From the NCBI GenBank assembly GCA_964607965.1, contig CAZSMH010000055.1, forward strand, positions 1 through 12,973: a stretch of DNA of 12,973 nt. The letters run 5' to 3'. This stretch comes from SZUA-584 sp964607965 (GTDB lineage Bacteria; Bacillota; Clostridia; Christensenellales; SZUA-584). The notes beneath the pieces are model-generated. The model saw only the letters and a program-made list of their open reading frames with translations. It was not told the DNA's origin and ran no database searches. Of the stretch, positions 1 to 5,878 are shown one piece after another. The translations under genes were made by a program, and so were the position numbers. The stretch's first letter is position 1, and each line of letters begins with the position of its first letter.

Positions 1-1
1 G

Positions 2-481
2 CAGCACCACCCTGAGGGAGACGTATGGAAACATACTATGCTGGTTGTAGACAATGCCGCAATTGAAAAGGCAAACAGCAAAGAGCCGCTTATTTTTATG
101 TGGGCTGCGCTGCTGCACGATATAGGCAAACCAAAAACGTCTCGTGTGCGCCGCGGTAAGATAACCGCCTACGGGCACGATAAAGAAGGCGGCGCGCTTG
201 CAAAGAGCTTTCTTGAATTATGCGGACAAAGCGTCGAGTTTGCCGAAAAAGTTAGCGCTTTGGTGCGCTGGCACATGCAGCCGCTTTTCGCAATAAAAGG
301 GCTGCCCTTTTTCAACCCCGCTGCTATGGCAGCGCAAACCGATATAGCCGAAGTCGCGCTATTGGGGCTGTGCGACAGGCTGGGCAGGGGAGCGGCTGAC
401 GAGAATGATAAACAGCGCGAAAGGGAGAACATAGCCCTGTTTCTGGAAAAGTGCATAAAGGCGCTTTCGCGGAAGCATTAA
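2..481 (+). CDS. HD-domain protein, likely CCA-adding tRNA nucleotidyltransferase C-terminal part (5' truncated)
   Basis: The frame is open from base 2, upstream of the first ATG at base 38. The residues before that ATG read QHHPEGDVWKHT, which is the conserved start of the HD domain of CCA-adding enzymes and relatives (compare HPEGDVWTHT in E. coli Cca). The ATG at 38 is therefore internal and the gene begins outside the window. About 159 residues are visible. The second signature is HDIGKP, followed by GHDKEGG, as expected for a metal-dependent HD phosphohydrolase fold. In the family, a nucleotidyltransferase head adds CCA to tRNA 3' ends, and the HD part has phosphatase or phosphodiesterase activity in some members. 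The head is not visible, so a stand-alone HD hydrolase is possible. The next gene starts 66 bases on, behind its own promoter. HD domain assignment is firm; the CCA assignment is moderate. Confidence 0.75.
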   Translation, partial: QHHPEGDVWKHTMLVVDNAAIEKANSKEPLIFMWAALLHDIGKPKTSRVRRGKITAYGHDKEGGALAKSFLELCGQSVEFAEKVSALVRWHMQPLFAIKGLPFFNPAAMAAQTDIAEVALLGLCDRLGRGAADENDKQRERENIALFLEKCIKALSRKH

Positions 482-515
482 GACGAAGGGTTTGCTGTTA
501 TTCCCTCATAGACAG

Positions 516-524
516 TGGTATAAT
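516..524 (+). promoter_or_regulatory. Extended -10 promoter (TGGTATAAT)
   Basis: A perfect TATAAT (519-524) is preceded by TGG, giving an extended -10 element 24 bases before the ATG at 548. No good -35 box is seen at 16-18 bases spacing. The same nine bases occur upstream of murG. It probably drives the dioxygenase/AMMECR1 and radical SAM pair. Confidence 0.55.
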
Positions 525-547
525 ATGGGCAAAAGGAGGGGATTGTC

Positions 548-1957
548 ATGGCAATAGAATACGCGTGTATAATGCCTCATCCGCCGCTTATAGTGCCAGA
601 GGTCGGCAGGGGGCAGGAAAAGCAGGTGCGCAGCACGGCAGAGGCGATGGAAAAAGCCGCGCAGATAATTGCGCAGATAAAGCCCGATACTATAGTGCTC
701 TCAACGCCCCACTCGGTTATGTACGGAGACTATATTCATATATCCCCCGGCGAGAGCGCAGCCGGAGACTTAGGCGCTTTCGGCGCGCCCGAAGTGTCTT
801 TCCGCAAAGCTTATGATACCGAATTTGTATCAAAGCTGTCCGGGCTTGCGTTCGAGCGGAATATTCACGCCGGAACTTTAGGAGAGAGGGACAAAAGGCT
901 GGACCACGCAACTTTGGTGCCTCTTTATTTTGTGGATAAATACTACACCGGCTACAAGCTGGTGCGCGTCTCTATATCCGGTTTGCCTTATGCAACGCAC
1001 TATTCTTTTGGGCAGTGCATTGCGAATACGGCGGAAAGCCTAAACCGAAAAACGGTATACATAGCGAGCGGGGATTTGTCGCACAAGCTTTCGGAAAGCG
1101 GGCCTTACGGCTTTGCCCGGCAGGGGCCGGAGTTTGATTCAAAGGTTACAGAAGCGATGAAAACCGCCGATTTCTCACGCTTTTTATCTTTCCCGGAGCA
1201 TTTCTGCGAAGCCGCGGCCGAATGCGGGCTGCGCAGCTTTATAGAGATGGCTGGCGCTCTTGACGGGCGCGCTTTGGAAACTACATTTTATTCTTATGAA
1301 GGACCGTTCGGCGTAGGGTACGCGGTGTGCGGCTATAAGCCTATGGGCGCGGACGAAAGCCGCCGCTTCGCAGAATGGCATGAAAAAAATAAATCGGCAG
1401 AGCTTGAGCGGCTTAAACAAAAAGAAGACGATTATGTGCGGCTTGCGCGCCAGTCGCTGGAGACCTACGTTAAAACGGGCAGATACTTAAAACTGCCGGA
1501 CGGACTGCCGGACGAGCTTACAGGCACAAAGGCAGGCGTGTTTGTATCGCTTAAAAAAGACGGGAGGCTGCGCGGCTGCATTGGCACAATTGCTCCTGCG
1601 GAGCCTTCGGTGGCGCAGGAGATAATACGCAACGCCGTAAGCGCCGGAACGGGCGATGCGCGCTTCGACCCGGTGCAGGAGGATGAGCTGCCTTATCTTG
1701 TATACAGCGTAGATGTACTGGGCGAACCTGAGCCTATAAAGTCAACAGAGCAGCTTGACGTTTTAAGATACGGCGTTATAGTGTCCAAGAGCTACAGGAG
1801 GGGGCTGCTGCTGCCGTGCCTTGAGGGCATAGATACGCCGCAAAAGCAGGTTAGCATAGCGCTGCAAAAGGCGGGCATACGCGGGGACGAAAACTATAAA
1901 ATGGAGCGCTTTGAGGTTATACGCCATAAAGCGGATTCAGCGGGAGAGCGCAAATAA
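548..1957 (+). CDS. Class III extradiol dioxygenase-like / AMMECR1 fusion (AmmeMemoRadiSam system)
   Basis: This 469-residue protein has two domains. Residues 1-265 resemble class III extradiol dioxygenase catalytic (LigB-like) subunits. Candidate metal or active-site histidines are His11 (PHPPLIVPEVG), His55 (STPHS), His120 (DHATLVPL) and His179 (SGDLSHK). Residues 290-462 are an AMMECR1 domain with the hallmark LRGCIG at 341-346. This arrangement is a known domain combination in Firmicutes. No substrate is established for AMMECR1 or for the dioxygenase-like partner, so ring cleavage should not be assumed. The start at 548 follows an AAAGGAGGG site (533-540). The stop overlaps the next start in TAATG (1955-1959), which implies translational coupling with the radical SAM enzyme. 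The two genes supply all three named parts of the AmmeMemoRadiSam genomic grouping, with the Memo position filled by a LigB-type domain. The domain call is strong; the reaction is unknown. Confidence 0.9.
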   Translation: MAIEYACIMPHPPLIVPEVGRGQEKQVRSTAEAMEKAAQIIAQIKPDTIVLSTPHSVMYGDYIHISPGESAAGDLGAFGAPEVSFRKAYDTEFVSKLSGLAFERNIHAGTLGERDKRLDHATLVPLYFVDKYYTGYKLVRVSISGLPYATHYSFGQCIANTAESLNRKTVYIASGDLSHKLSESGPYGFARQGPEFDSKVTEAMKTADFSRFLSFPEHFCEAAAECGLRSFIEMAGALDGRALETTFYSYEGPFGVGYAVCGYKPMGADESRRFAEWHEKNKSAELERLKQKEDDYVRLARQSLETYVKTGRYLKLPDGLPDELTGTKAGVFVSLKKDGRLRGCIGTIAPAEPSVAQEIIRNAVSAGTGDARFDPVQEDELPYLVYSVDVLGEPEPIKSTEQLDVLRYGVIVSKSYRRGLLLPCLEGIDTPQKQVSIALQKAGIRGDENYKMERFEVIRHKADSAGERK

Positions 1958-2781
1958 TGAGCGGCATAAAATGCGGCATATGTCCGCACGGCTGCGTGCT
2001 TGACGAGGGGCAGATCGGGCTGTGCCGCGCAAGGGTAAACGAGGGGGGCGCCGTAAAGCCAAAAAACTACGGGTACATCACCGCCATGGCGCTAGACCCC
2101 ATAGAGAAAAAGCCGCTGCGCCGTTTTTATCCGAAAAGCTACATACTCTCGGTGGGAAGCTTTGGCTGCAACCTGCGCTGCCCGTTCTGCCAGAACCATG
2201 ATATAGCGTGCGCCGATAAGCCGCGCGAAGGCGGGGTTTACCTGTCTCCGGAGGCGCTTTTAAAGCGCGCGCTTGAATGCACACACAGTATAGGCGTTGC
2301 GTTTACTTACAACGAGCCGCTTGTAGGATACGAGTATGTACGCGAGTGCGCAAAGCTTTTAAAGCAAAACGGGCAGAAAGTTGTGCTTGTGACAAACGGG
2401 TATGTCAACGAACAGCCGCTTTTGGGACTGCTGCCTTATGTTGACGCAATGAACATAGATTTAAAAGGGTTTACCGAAAGCTTTTATAAGTTTTTGGGAG
2501 GAAGCCTTGCTCCCGTTCTGCGGACAATAAACCTAAGCGCTCGGCAATGCCATGTTGAAGTGACCGCATTGATAGTGCCGGATAAAAACGACAGCGACAA
2601 CGAGATGCGCGAGATGTCTTCGTGGCTGGCCGGAATAGACAAAAGCATACCGCTGCATGTATCGCGCTTTTTTCCGCGTCATATAATGACCGATGCAAGC
2701 GCAACGCCGGTAGATACCGTATACAAGCTTGCGGCCATCGCGAGGGAAAAGCTCTCTTTTGTGTACGAGGGCAACTGCTGA
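1957..2781 (+). CDS. amrS: AmmeMemoRadiSam system radical SAM enzyme (AmrS-like)
   Basis: This 274-residue radical SAM protein has the iron-sulfur/SAM motif CNLRCPFC, with Cys71, Cys75 and Cys78. An N-terminal cysteine set (CGICPHGC at 6-13, Cys23) precedes it, as in AmrS and pyruvate formate-lyase activating enzyme relatives. Other family stretches are YNEPLVGYEYV, VLVTNGYV, NIDLKGF and HVSRFFP. The enzyme should bind a [4Fe-4S] cluster and cleave SAM to a 5'-deoxyadenosyl radical in the cytosol; its substrate is unknown. It overlaps the upstream fusion gene by one base (TAATG), and a GGGAGAG stretch inside that gene's end serves as ribosome binding site. The protein stops at VYEGNC, right after the GN motif. 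Longer relatives continue with a further Cys-containing tail, so this copy looks C-terminally short but not broken. PflA-type activase is the main alternative and is less likely given the partner gene. Confidence 0.88.
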   Translation: MSGIKCGICPHGCVLDEGQIGLCRARVNEGGAVKPKNYGYITAMALDPIEKKPLRRFYPKSYILSVGSFGCNLRCPFCQNHDIACADKPREGGVYLSPEALLKRALECTHSIGVAFTYNEPLVGYEYVRECAKLLKQNGQKVVLVTNGYVNEQPLLGLLPYVDAMNIDLKGFTESFYKFLGGSLAPVLRTINLSARQCHVEVTALIVPDKNDSDNEMREMSSWLAGIDKSIPLHVSRFFPRHIMTDASATPVDTVYKLAAIAREKLSFVYEGNC

Positions 2782-2798
2782 TAAGTAAAACAAAATAA

Positions 2799-2822
2799 GG
2801 CCGCCGGAGATATCCGGCAGCC
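2799..2822 (-). terminator. Hairpin terminator between convergent genes
   Basis: GGCCGCCGGA pairs with TCCGGCAGCC around a GATA loop, making a 10-pair stem with one C-A mismatch. Read on the minus strand it is followed by TTATTTTGTTTTA, so it suits the small minus-strand gene ending at 2837. It may also stop plus-strand transcripts from amrS (stop at 2781), although the T-run on that side is poor. Confidence 0.6.
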
Positions 2823-2836
2823 AGAGAATTGCATTT

Positions 2837-3106
2837 TTACTGGGCAGGGTTCCTTCTTGCTACTACCCTGTCTATAAGCGACTGAACGCCGACGGCATCT
2901 AATGCACCGGTTAAAACGCCGAGAATAGCCAAAACGGCAACAGCAACATTATCGTTATCTATTTCTATATTAACATTGCCGATTTCTTTAAAAACCGTTT
3001 TTTGCCGCTGATCCTGGTCCTGATCCTGTTCATTGAACTGAGCCTGTGCCTGTACCTGGTCGGGGCTCTGCACAAAACCCCGCCTGTTGCAGCAACAACA
3101 ATACAT
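2837..3106 (-). CDS. Small Cys4 / alternating-Gln protein with hydrophobic segment, unknown function
   Basis: I do not recognise a characterised family. The start at 3106 is chosen because GGAGG lies 8 bases upstream on the minus strand; an upstream in-frame ATG at 3157 has no such site. The 89-residue product starts MYCCCCNRRG, with four adjacent cysteines. Gln then occupies almost every second residue from 17 to 35, mostly as QD pairs. A charged segment follows (EIGNVNIEIDNDN, 41-53), then an apolar stretch at 54-68 and a basic tail. Small Q/D-rich proteins with an N-terminal Cys cluster and a short apolar tail occur in Clostridia. Resemblance in composition to spore-coat proteins is only a guess. 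The gene stands alone, convergent with amrS and divergent from the solute-binding protein, with a hairpin terminator downstream. Upstream minus-strand DNA is very AT-rich with repeats; a TATATA box is possible but not convincing. Confidence 0.7.
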   Translation of the reverse strand: MYCCCCNRRGFVQSPDQVQAQAQFNEQDQDQDQRQKTVFKEIGNVNIEIDNDNVAVAVLAILGVLTGALDAVGVQSLIDRVVARRNPAQ

Positions 3107-3125
3107 ATTTTTTACCTCCATTTTA

Positions 3126-3176
3126 ATATATAGGTTACTGAATATATACAACAACACATATATAGGTTGTATATAT
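3126..3176. repeat. Repeat cluster upstream of the small Cys4/Gln gene
   Basis: Two overlapping patterns are exact. The direct repeat ATATATAGGTT occurs at 3126-3136 and 3158-3168, a 32-base step of about three helix turns. The inverted repeat ATATATACAAC (3142-3152) / GTTGTATATAT (3166-3176) has a 13-base gap. They lie 20-70 bases before the start of the minus-strand gene, where an operator or a leader hairpin could sit. High AT content makes chance matches more likely. Confidence 0.4.
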
Positions 3177-3293
3177 AATATAATATTAGCTTAATTAATA
3201 GTTTGTGCGGTGTGATTACAGATATTTAATAAAAACTATCCGTATATTAATAGTATAAATTAGCTATTCTTTTTTACGCTTATTGCGCGCTAT

Positions 3294-3322
3294 TTTATAC
3301 TTGTGCTAGTATAAGGTATAAA
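3294..3322 (+). promoter_or_regulatory. Candidate sigma-A promoter for the solute-binding protein gene
   Basis: TTTATA (3294-3299) and TATAAA (3317-3322) are separated by 17 bases, each close to consensus. The predicted transcript would start near 3329, about 35 bases before the TTG start codon. The surrounding DNA is AT-rich, so this is tentative. Confidence 0.4.
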
Positions 3323-3334
3323 GATAACCGGACA

Positions 3335-3352
3335 GCGTATATAGCGTATATA
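3335..3352 (+). repeat. Tandem 9-base repeat in the leader of the solute-binding protein gene
   Basis: GCGTATATA occurs twice head to tail (3335-3343, 3344-3352), directly abutting the AAGGAGG ribosome binding site (3352-3358). It may be chance, a small operator, or a leader element affecting access to the ribosome binding site. Confidence 0.4.
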
Positions 3353-3364
3353 AGGAGGCAGCTT

Positions 3365-4582
3365 TTGAGTATAAAAAGAGTATTGGCAGCGGTATTGGCT
3401 TTTTTATTTTTGTTTGGTATTTGCGCATGCGGAGATGCGGAGCAATCTTTGCCCGAAAGCAGTGAAGCAAACACTCCGGCACAGTACATTGAACCCGCCG
3501 TTGAAAAGCTGGTTATATATACGGTTTTTAAAGATATTGAGCAGTTTGCCGAAAGATATACAAGCCAAACGGGCGTTCAAACACAGGTGATATTGATAAC
3601 CCCTGAGGAGTACTTAAGCGGCGCAATCGATTTAAGCGATGCCGACGTTATCGCGGCGGACCAGAATATGCTGCCCGTTTTATACGAAAACGGTGAAGAT
3701 CTTACGCATTACGGCACTACAGGCAAGACCGAGGCGCTTTTTGAATTGGCTGCCGGAACGGATGGGCAGGGCGCACTCCGTGCTATCGGGCTTTGGCTGC
3801 CTGTCGGCGTAATCGTTTACCGCAGGGATATTGCGCAAAATATATTCGGAACCGATGACACGCAGCAGACAGCCATGCTTTTTTGCGATTTTCTGACGAT
3901 AGCAGAAACCGCAAAGAAAGTGCGCGATAAAGGCTATTATATTTTTTCCGGCTCGGAAGATATTGAAAAATATGCGAACGCAGGCGAAGTGTGGACTTGC
4001 GGCGGCAAGCTTAATTTAAGTAAGGCGCGGCTCGATTATTTAAACTCTGTCGCGGAGATGTATCAGGAGGCGCTTTTGCTGTCAGATACGGAGCCGGAAA
4101 CTGAGCAGGTTTTTGCGTATTCGCTTCCGGCTTGGGCAATACCGGACATAGCCAAAATAGCCAACGGCAGCCTCGGATTATGTTCCGGGCCGTGCGGATA
4201 TATACAGGGCACATGGCTTGGCATAAGCTCTTCTAGCCAAAACAAACAGGAGGCATGGGGGTTTATAGAATTCGCGGCTCTAAGTGAGCAGACCGCGCAG
4301 TGGTGGATGGATACGACAGGACGGGCGTTATGCTTAAAAAGCGTGCTGGAAGCCCGGCGCGATTATCAGCATCCGGATTTCGGCGGCCAGAAAATATATG
4401 AATTTTTAATGGACGAAGCATCCAAAGATTTTCCGGCGCCCTCGGTATACGACAAGGCCATATCGGACGAGTTCGCAAAGGCCGTATCGGCCTTTAAACA
4501 GGGGCTTTTAACAAGAACTGAAGCAATAGATACTTTCCGCAGCGCGGTCAAGGAAGCATTCCCGCAGCTTGAGGTGGAATAG
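3365..4582 (+). CDS. Extracellular solute-binding lipoprotein (ABC transporter, family 1-like)
   Basis: This 405-residue protein uses a TTG start, supported by AAGGAGG six bases upstream. The N-terminus has a lipoprotein signal: Lys/Arg at 4-5, an apolar core at 6-19, then ICAC|G with Cys22 as the likely lipidated residue. Cys20 at the -2 position is unusual for a lipobox. The mature part fits the sugar/solute-binding type 1 fold: an opening strand VIYTVFKDIEQFAERYTSQTG around residues 56-77, the DVIAADQNMLP region, and near the C-terminal half QGTWLGISSSSQNKQEAWGFIEF, a typical hinge-side pattern of this family. It would be anchored outside the membrane and deliver a solute to an ABC permease. 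No permease or ATPase gene lies nearby, so it is an orphan and its ligand cannot be read from context. A solute sensor role is an alternative. Confidence 0.8.
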   Translation: MSIKRVLAAVLAFLFLFGICACGDAEQSLPESSEANTPAQYIEPAVEKLVIYTVFKDIEQFAERYTSQTGVQTQVILITPEEYLSGAIDLSDADVIAADQNMLPVLYENGEDLTHYGTTGKTEALFELAAGTDGQGALRAIGLWLPVGVIVYRRDIAQNIFGTDDTQQTAMLFCDFLTIAETAKKVRDKGYYIFSGSEDIEKYANAGEVWTCGGKLNLSKARLDYLNSVAEMYQEALLLSDTEPETEQVFAYSLPAWAIPDIAKIANGSLGLCSGPCGYIQGTWLGISSSSQNKQEAWGFIEFAALSEQTAQWWMDTTGRALCLKSVLEARRDYQHPDFGGQKIYEFLMDEASKDFPAPSVYDKAISDEFAKAVSAFKQGLLTRTEAIDTFRSAVKEAFPQLEVE

Positions 4583-4603
4583 CGTTGGCGGCGGGAAGAA
4601 TAT

Positions 4604-4628
4604 AAAAAACGCAAGGCTATTCTTTGCG
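4604..4628 (-). terminator. Candidate rho-independent terminator for the minus-strand gene ending at 4682
   Basis: On the minus strand, CGCAA and TTGCG (4628-4624 and 4614-4610) form a 5-pair stem with a 9-base loop, followed at once by six T (4609-4604) and then ATA. The stem is short but the T-run is textbook. It lies about 54 bases past the stop codon. On the plus strand it has no T-run, so it is not a good terminator for the solute-binding gene. Confidence 0.45.
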
Positions 4629-4659
4629 AATGCAAAACGGCAGCAGACAATTAAATATG

Positions 4660-4679
4660 GCGGCATAATAAAGTGCCGC
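4660..4679 (-). terminator. Second hairpin just after the minus-strand gene
   Basis: GCGGCA (4660-4665) pairs perfectly with TGCCGC (4674-4679) around an 8-base loop. It sits 3 bases beyond the stop codon at 4682-4684. On the minus strand it is followed by CATATTTAATTGT, only a loose T-run, so it may be a weak terminator or a 3'-end stabilising hairpin. Confidence 0.35.
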
Positions 4680-4681
4680 GC

Positions 4682-5323
4682 TTATTTGTAATTCCCCATA
4701 AATTTAAACAAATCCTCGGGCTTGAAGTTTTTCATTGAGCCCATCATGCGCATCATGTTCTGCATGTTGCGGAATTTGCTCTGCTCCTCCGGCGGCATAA
4801 ACATAGATATTGCCTCAAACATGTTTTCCGGCGATGACATATTCATATTGCGGAGTTTTTCAATACGGCGCGCCATGCGTTCAAAGTTTTCCTGCGCCCG
4901 CGCAGACTGGGAAAGACTGCGCAGCATAGAGCAGGTATCCGGCGAAGCGTATCGCTGCAGTATTTCCAGCAGCGCCTGGTGCCTTGAAAGTTTGGAGAAA
5001 TCCGAAAGGCCTGCTCCGTGGCGCCCGGGAGGATTAACAGGCGGCTGGCGGCGGTAATTATCTGCTATATTCAAAGCATGAAATATAGTATTTATTGCTT
5101 CCCTGTCGCTGGTATTCACAAAGGGCTCAATGTTTTTTAACATATCAAGCACAGTTTTGCGCTCAAGACCGTCTTTTAAAGTCATCGAAAGAAGAAAACT
5201 CAATTCGGGTGAAAACGAAGCATGGCGCAGCAAATCATCGTAACCGACAGGTTTTTCCTGGGGAGTGTTGTAGCGCTGTATATGGCCGGGGGCGGGACGC
5301 GGCCCGAACGGAAATCTGAACAT
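4682..5323 (-). CDS. Unknown protein with Met-rich C-terminus and two copies of a short module
   Basis: I do not recognise this 213-residue protein. The start follows AAGGATGG with normal spacing. There is no signal peptide or membrane segment. It opens with a Pro-rich stretch (FPFGPRPAPG), has a helical region at 30-90, a second Pro/Gly linker at 93-106 (RRQPPVNPPGRHG), helices at 110-160, and a C-terminus carrying 12 Met between residues 160 and 213. Residues 51-86 (DGLERKTVLDMLKNIEP, then DREAI) and, less exactly, residues 164-194 (MFMPPEEQSKF) resemble residues 71-107 of the divergently transcribed neighbour at 5426. The two genes share a roughly 100-base intergenic region, so coordinated expression is plausible. 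The Met-rich amphipathic end could bind a hydrophobic partner, but function is unknown. Confidence 0.75.
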   Translation of the reverse strand: MFRFPFGPRPAPGHIQRYNTPQEKPVGYDDLLRHASFSPELSFLLSMTLKDGLERKTVLDMLKNIEPFVNTSDREAINTIFHALNIADNYRRQPPVNPPGRHGAGLSDFSKLSRHQALLEILQRYASPDTCSMLRSLSQSARAQENFERMARRIEKLRNMNMSSPENMFEAISMFMPPEEQSKFRNMQNMMRMMGSMKNFKPEDLFKFMGNYK

Positions 5324-5425
5324 ATAGGCACCATCCTTGCTTGTTTGTTATATGATATGCAGCCTGCCGGTTTATGTGAACAATACGCCAAAGAGCGAAT
5401 ATATATACCAAGAGGAGGTGTCTTT

Positions 5426-5758
5426 ATGGTCAAAAAAGATTTAAGGAAGATAAAGGCGCAAAAAGGGCTCAATAAGGATGAACTTAAAAAAGCCGCCAAA
5501 GAGGCAAATATAAACGTAGACGAAATAAAAGACGACGATATAAAAAACTATGAAGACGCTATAAAAAAATACGGCGACAAAAGCGAGTCGGAGCTGATGA
5601 GCGATTTGGAGCGGATGATATCAGACGGGCGCCGCGACGGCACGTTCTCTGAAGACGCGCTCAATGCGTTTGTAAAAAACGTAATGCCTATGATGGATGT
5701 AAATCAGCGCAAAAAACTCGAAAATATAACGCGCATGATAAAAATGAATAAGATTTAG
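5426..5758 (+). CDS. Small charged unknown protein sharing a module with its divergent neighbour
   Basis: I do not recognise a family. The start at 5426 is preceded by AAGAGGAGG with 7-base spacing. An upstream in-frame ATG at 5222 lies inside the oppositely transcribed gene, lacks such a site and would add a composition unlike the rest, so it was rejected. The 110-residue product is highly charged and probably all-helical, with a Lys-rich first half (KKDLRKIKAQ, KKAAKEANIN, DEIKDDDIKNYEDAIKKYG). The C-terminal half is residues 71-107: DG, then ALNAFVKNVMP, then NQRKKLENI and a Met-containing helix. That half matches residues 51-86 of the minus-strand protein almost without gaps. There is no signal peptide or membrane segment. 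It looks cytosolic, perhaps a small regulatory or structural protein. The shared module suggests the two neighbours are related or form a complex. Confidence 0.78.
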   Translation: MVKKDLRKIKAQKGLNKDELKKAAKEANINVDEIKDDDIKNYEDAIKKYGDKSESELMSDLERMISDGRRDGTFSEDALNAFVKNVMPMMDVNQRKKLENITRMIKMNKI

Positions 5759-5823
5759 AGCGTTATTAATTTAATTATGCCTATAATAATGATTTAGCGT
5801 TATAGGACAAGCACAAAAATGTT

Positions 5824-5855
5824 GAGCGGCGGTGAGAAAAGAGCGGCGGTATAAT
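5824..5855 (+). promoter_or_regulatory. TATAAT box with a 10-base direct repeat, upstream of the tail-collar gene
   Basis: GAGCGGCGGT occurs exactly at 5824-5833 and 5841-5850, 17 bases apart. The second copy runs into a perfect TATAAT (5850-5855), 23 bases before the ATG at 5879. There is no good -35 hexamer at normal spacing; TTGAGC at 5822-5827 is 22 bases away. A repeat replacing the -35 region fits an activator- or repressor-controlled promoter, which is inference. Confidence 0.45.
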
Positions 5856-5878
5856 GCACCAAAAAACGGAGGACTATC

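Noticed and set aside
38..40. ATG at 38 as the start of the HD-domain gene
   Set aside because: The frame is open to the window edge and the upstream residues QHHPEGDVWKHT are conserved HD-domain sequence, so the gene starts outside.
451..816. Plus-strand open frame of 121 codons
   Set aside because: It overlaps the HD gene end and the dioxygenase-like gene in another frame, has a low-quality Arg/Ser-rich translation and no ribosome binding site.
5222..5425. Upstream extension of the small charged protein to an ATG at 5222
   Set aside because: It overlaps the divergent gene, has no ribosome binding site, and the extra residues differ in composition; AAGAGGAGG precedes the ATG at 5426.
5324..5425. 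Sporulation-sigma promoters in the divergent intergenic region
   Set aside because: CATATC/CATATAAC-like strings occur on the minus strand, but no matching -35 element at correct spacing could be found.
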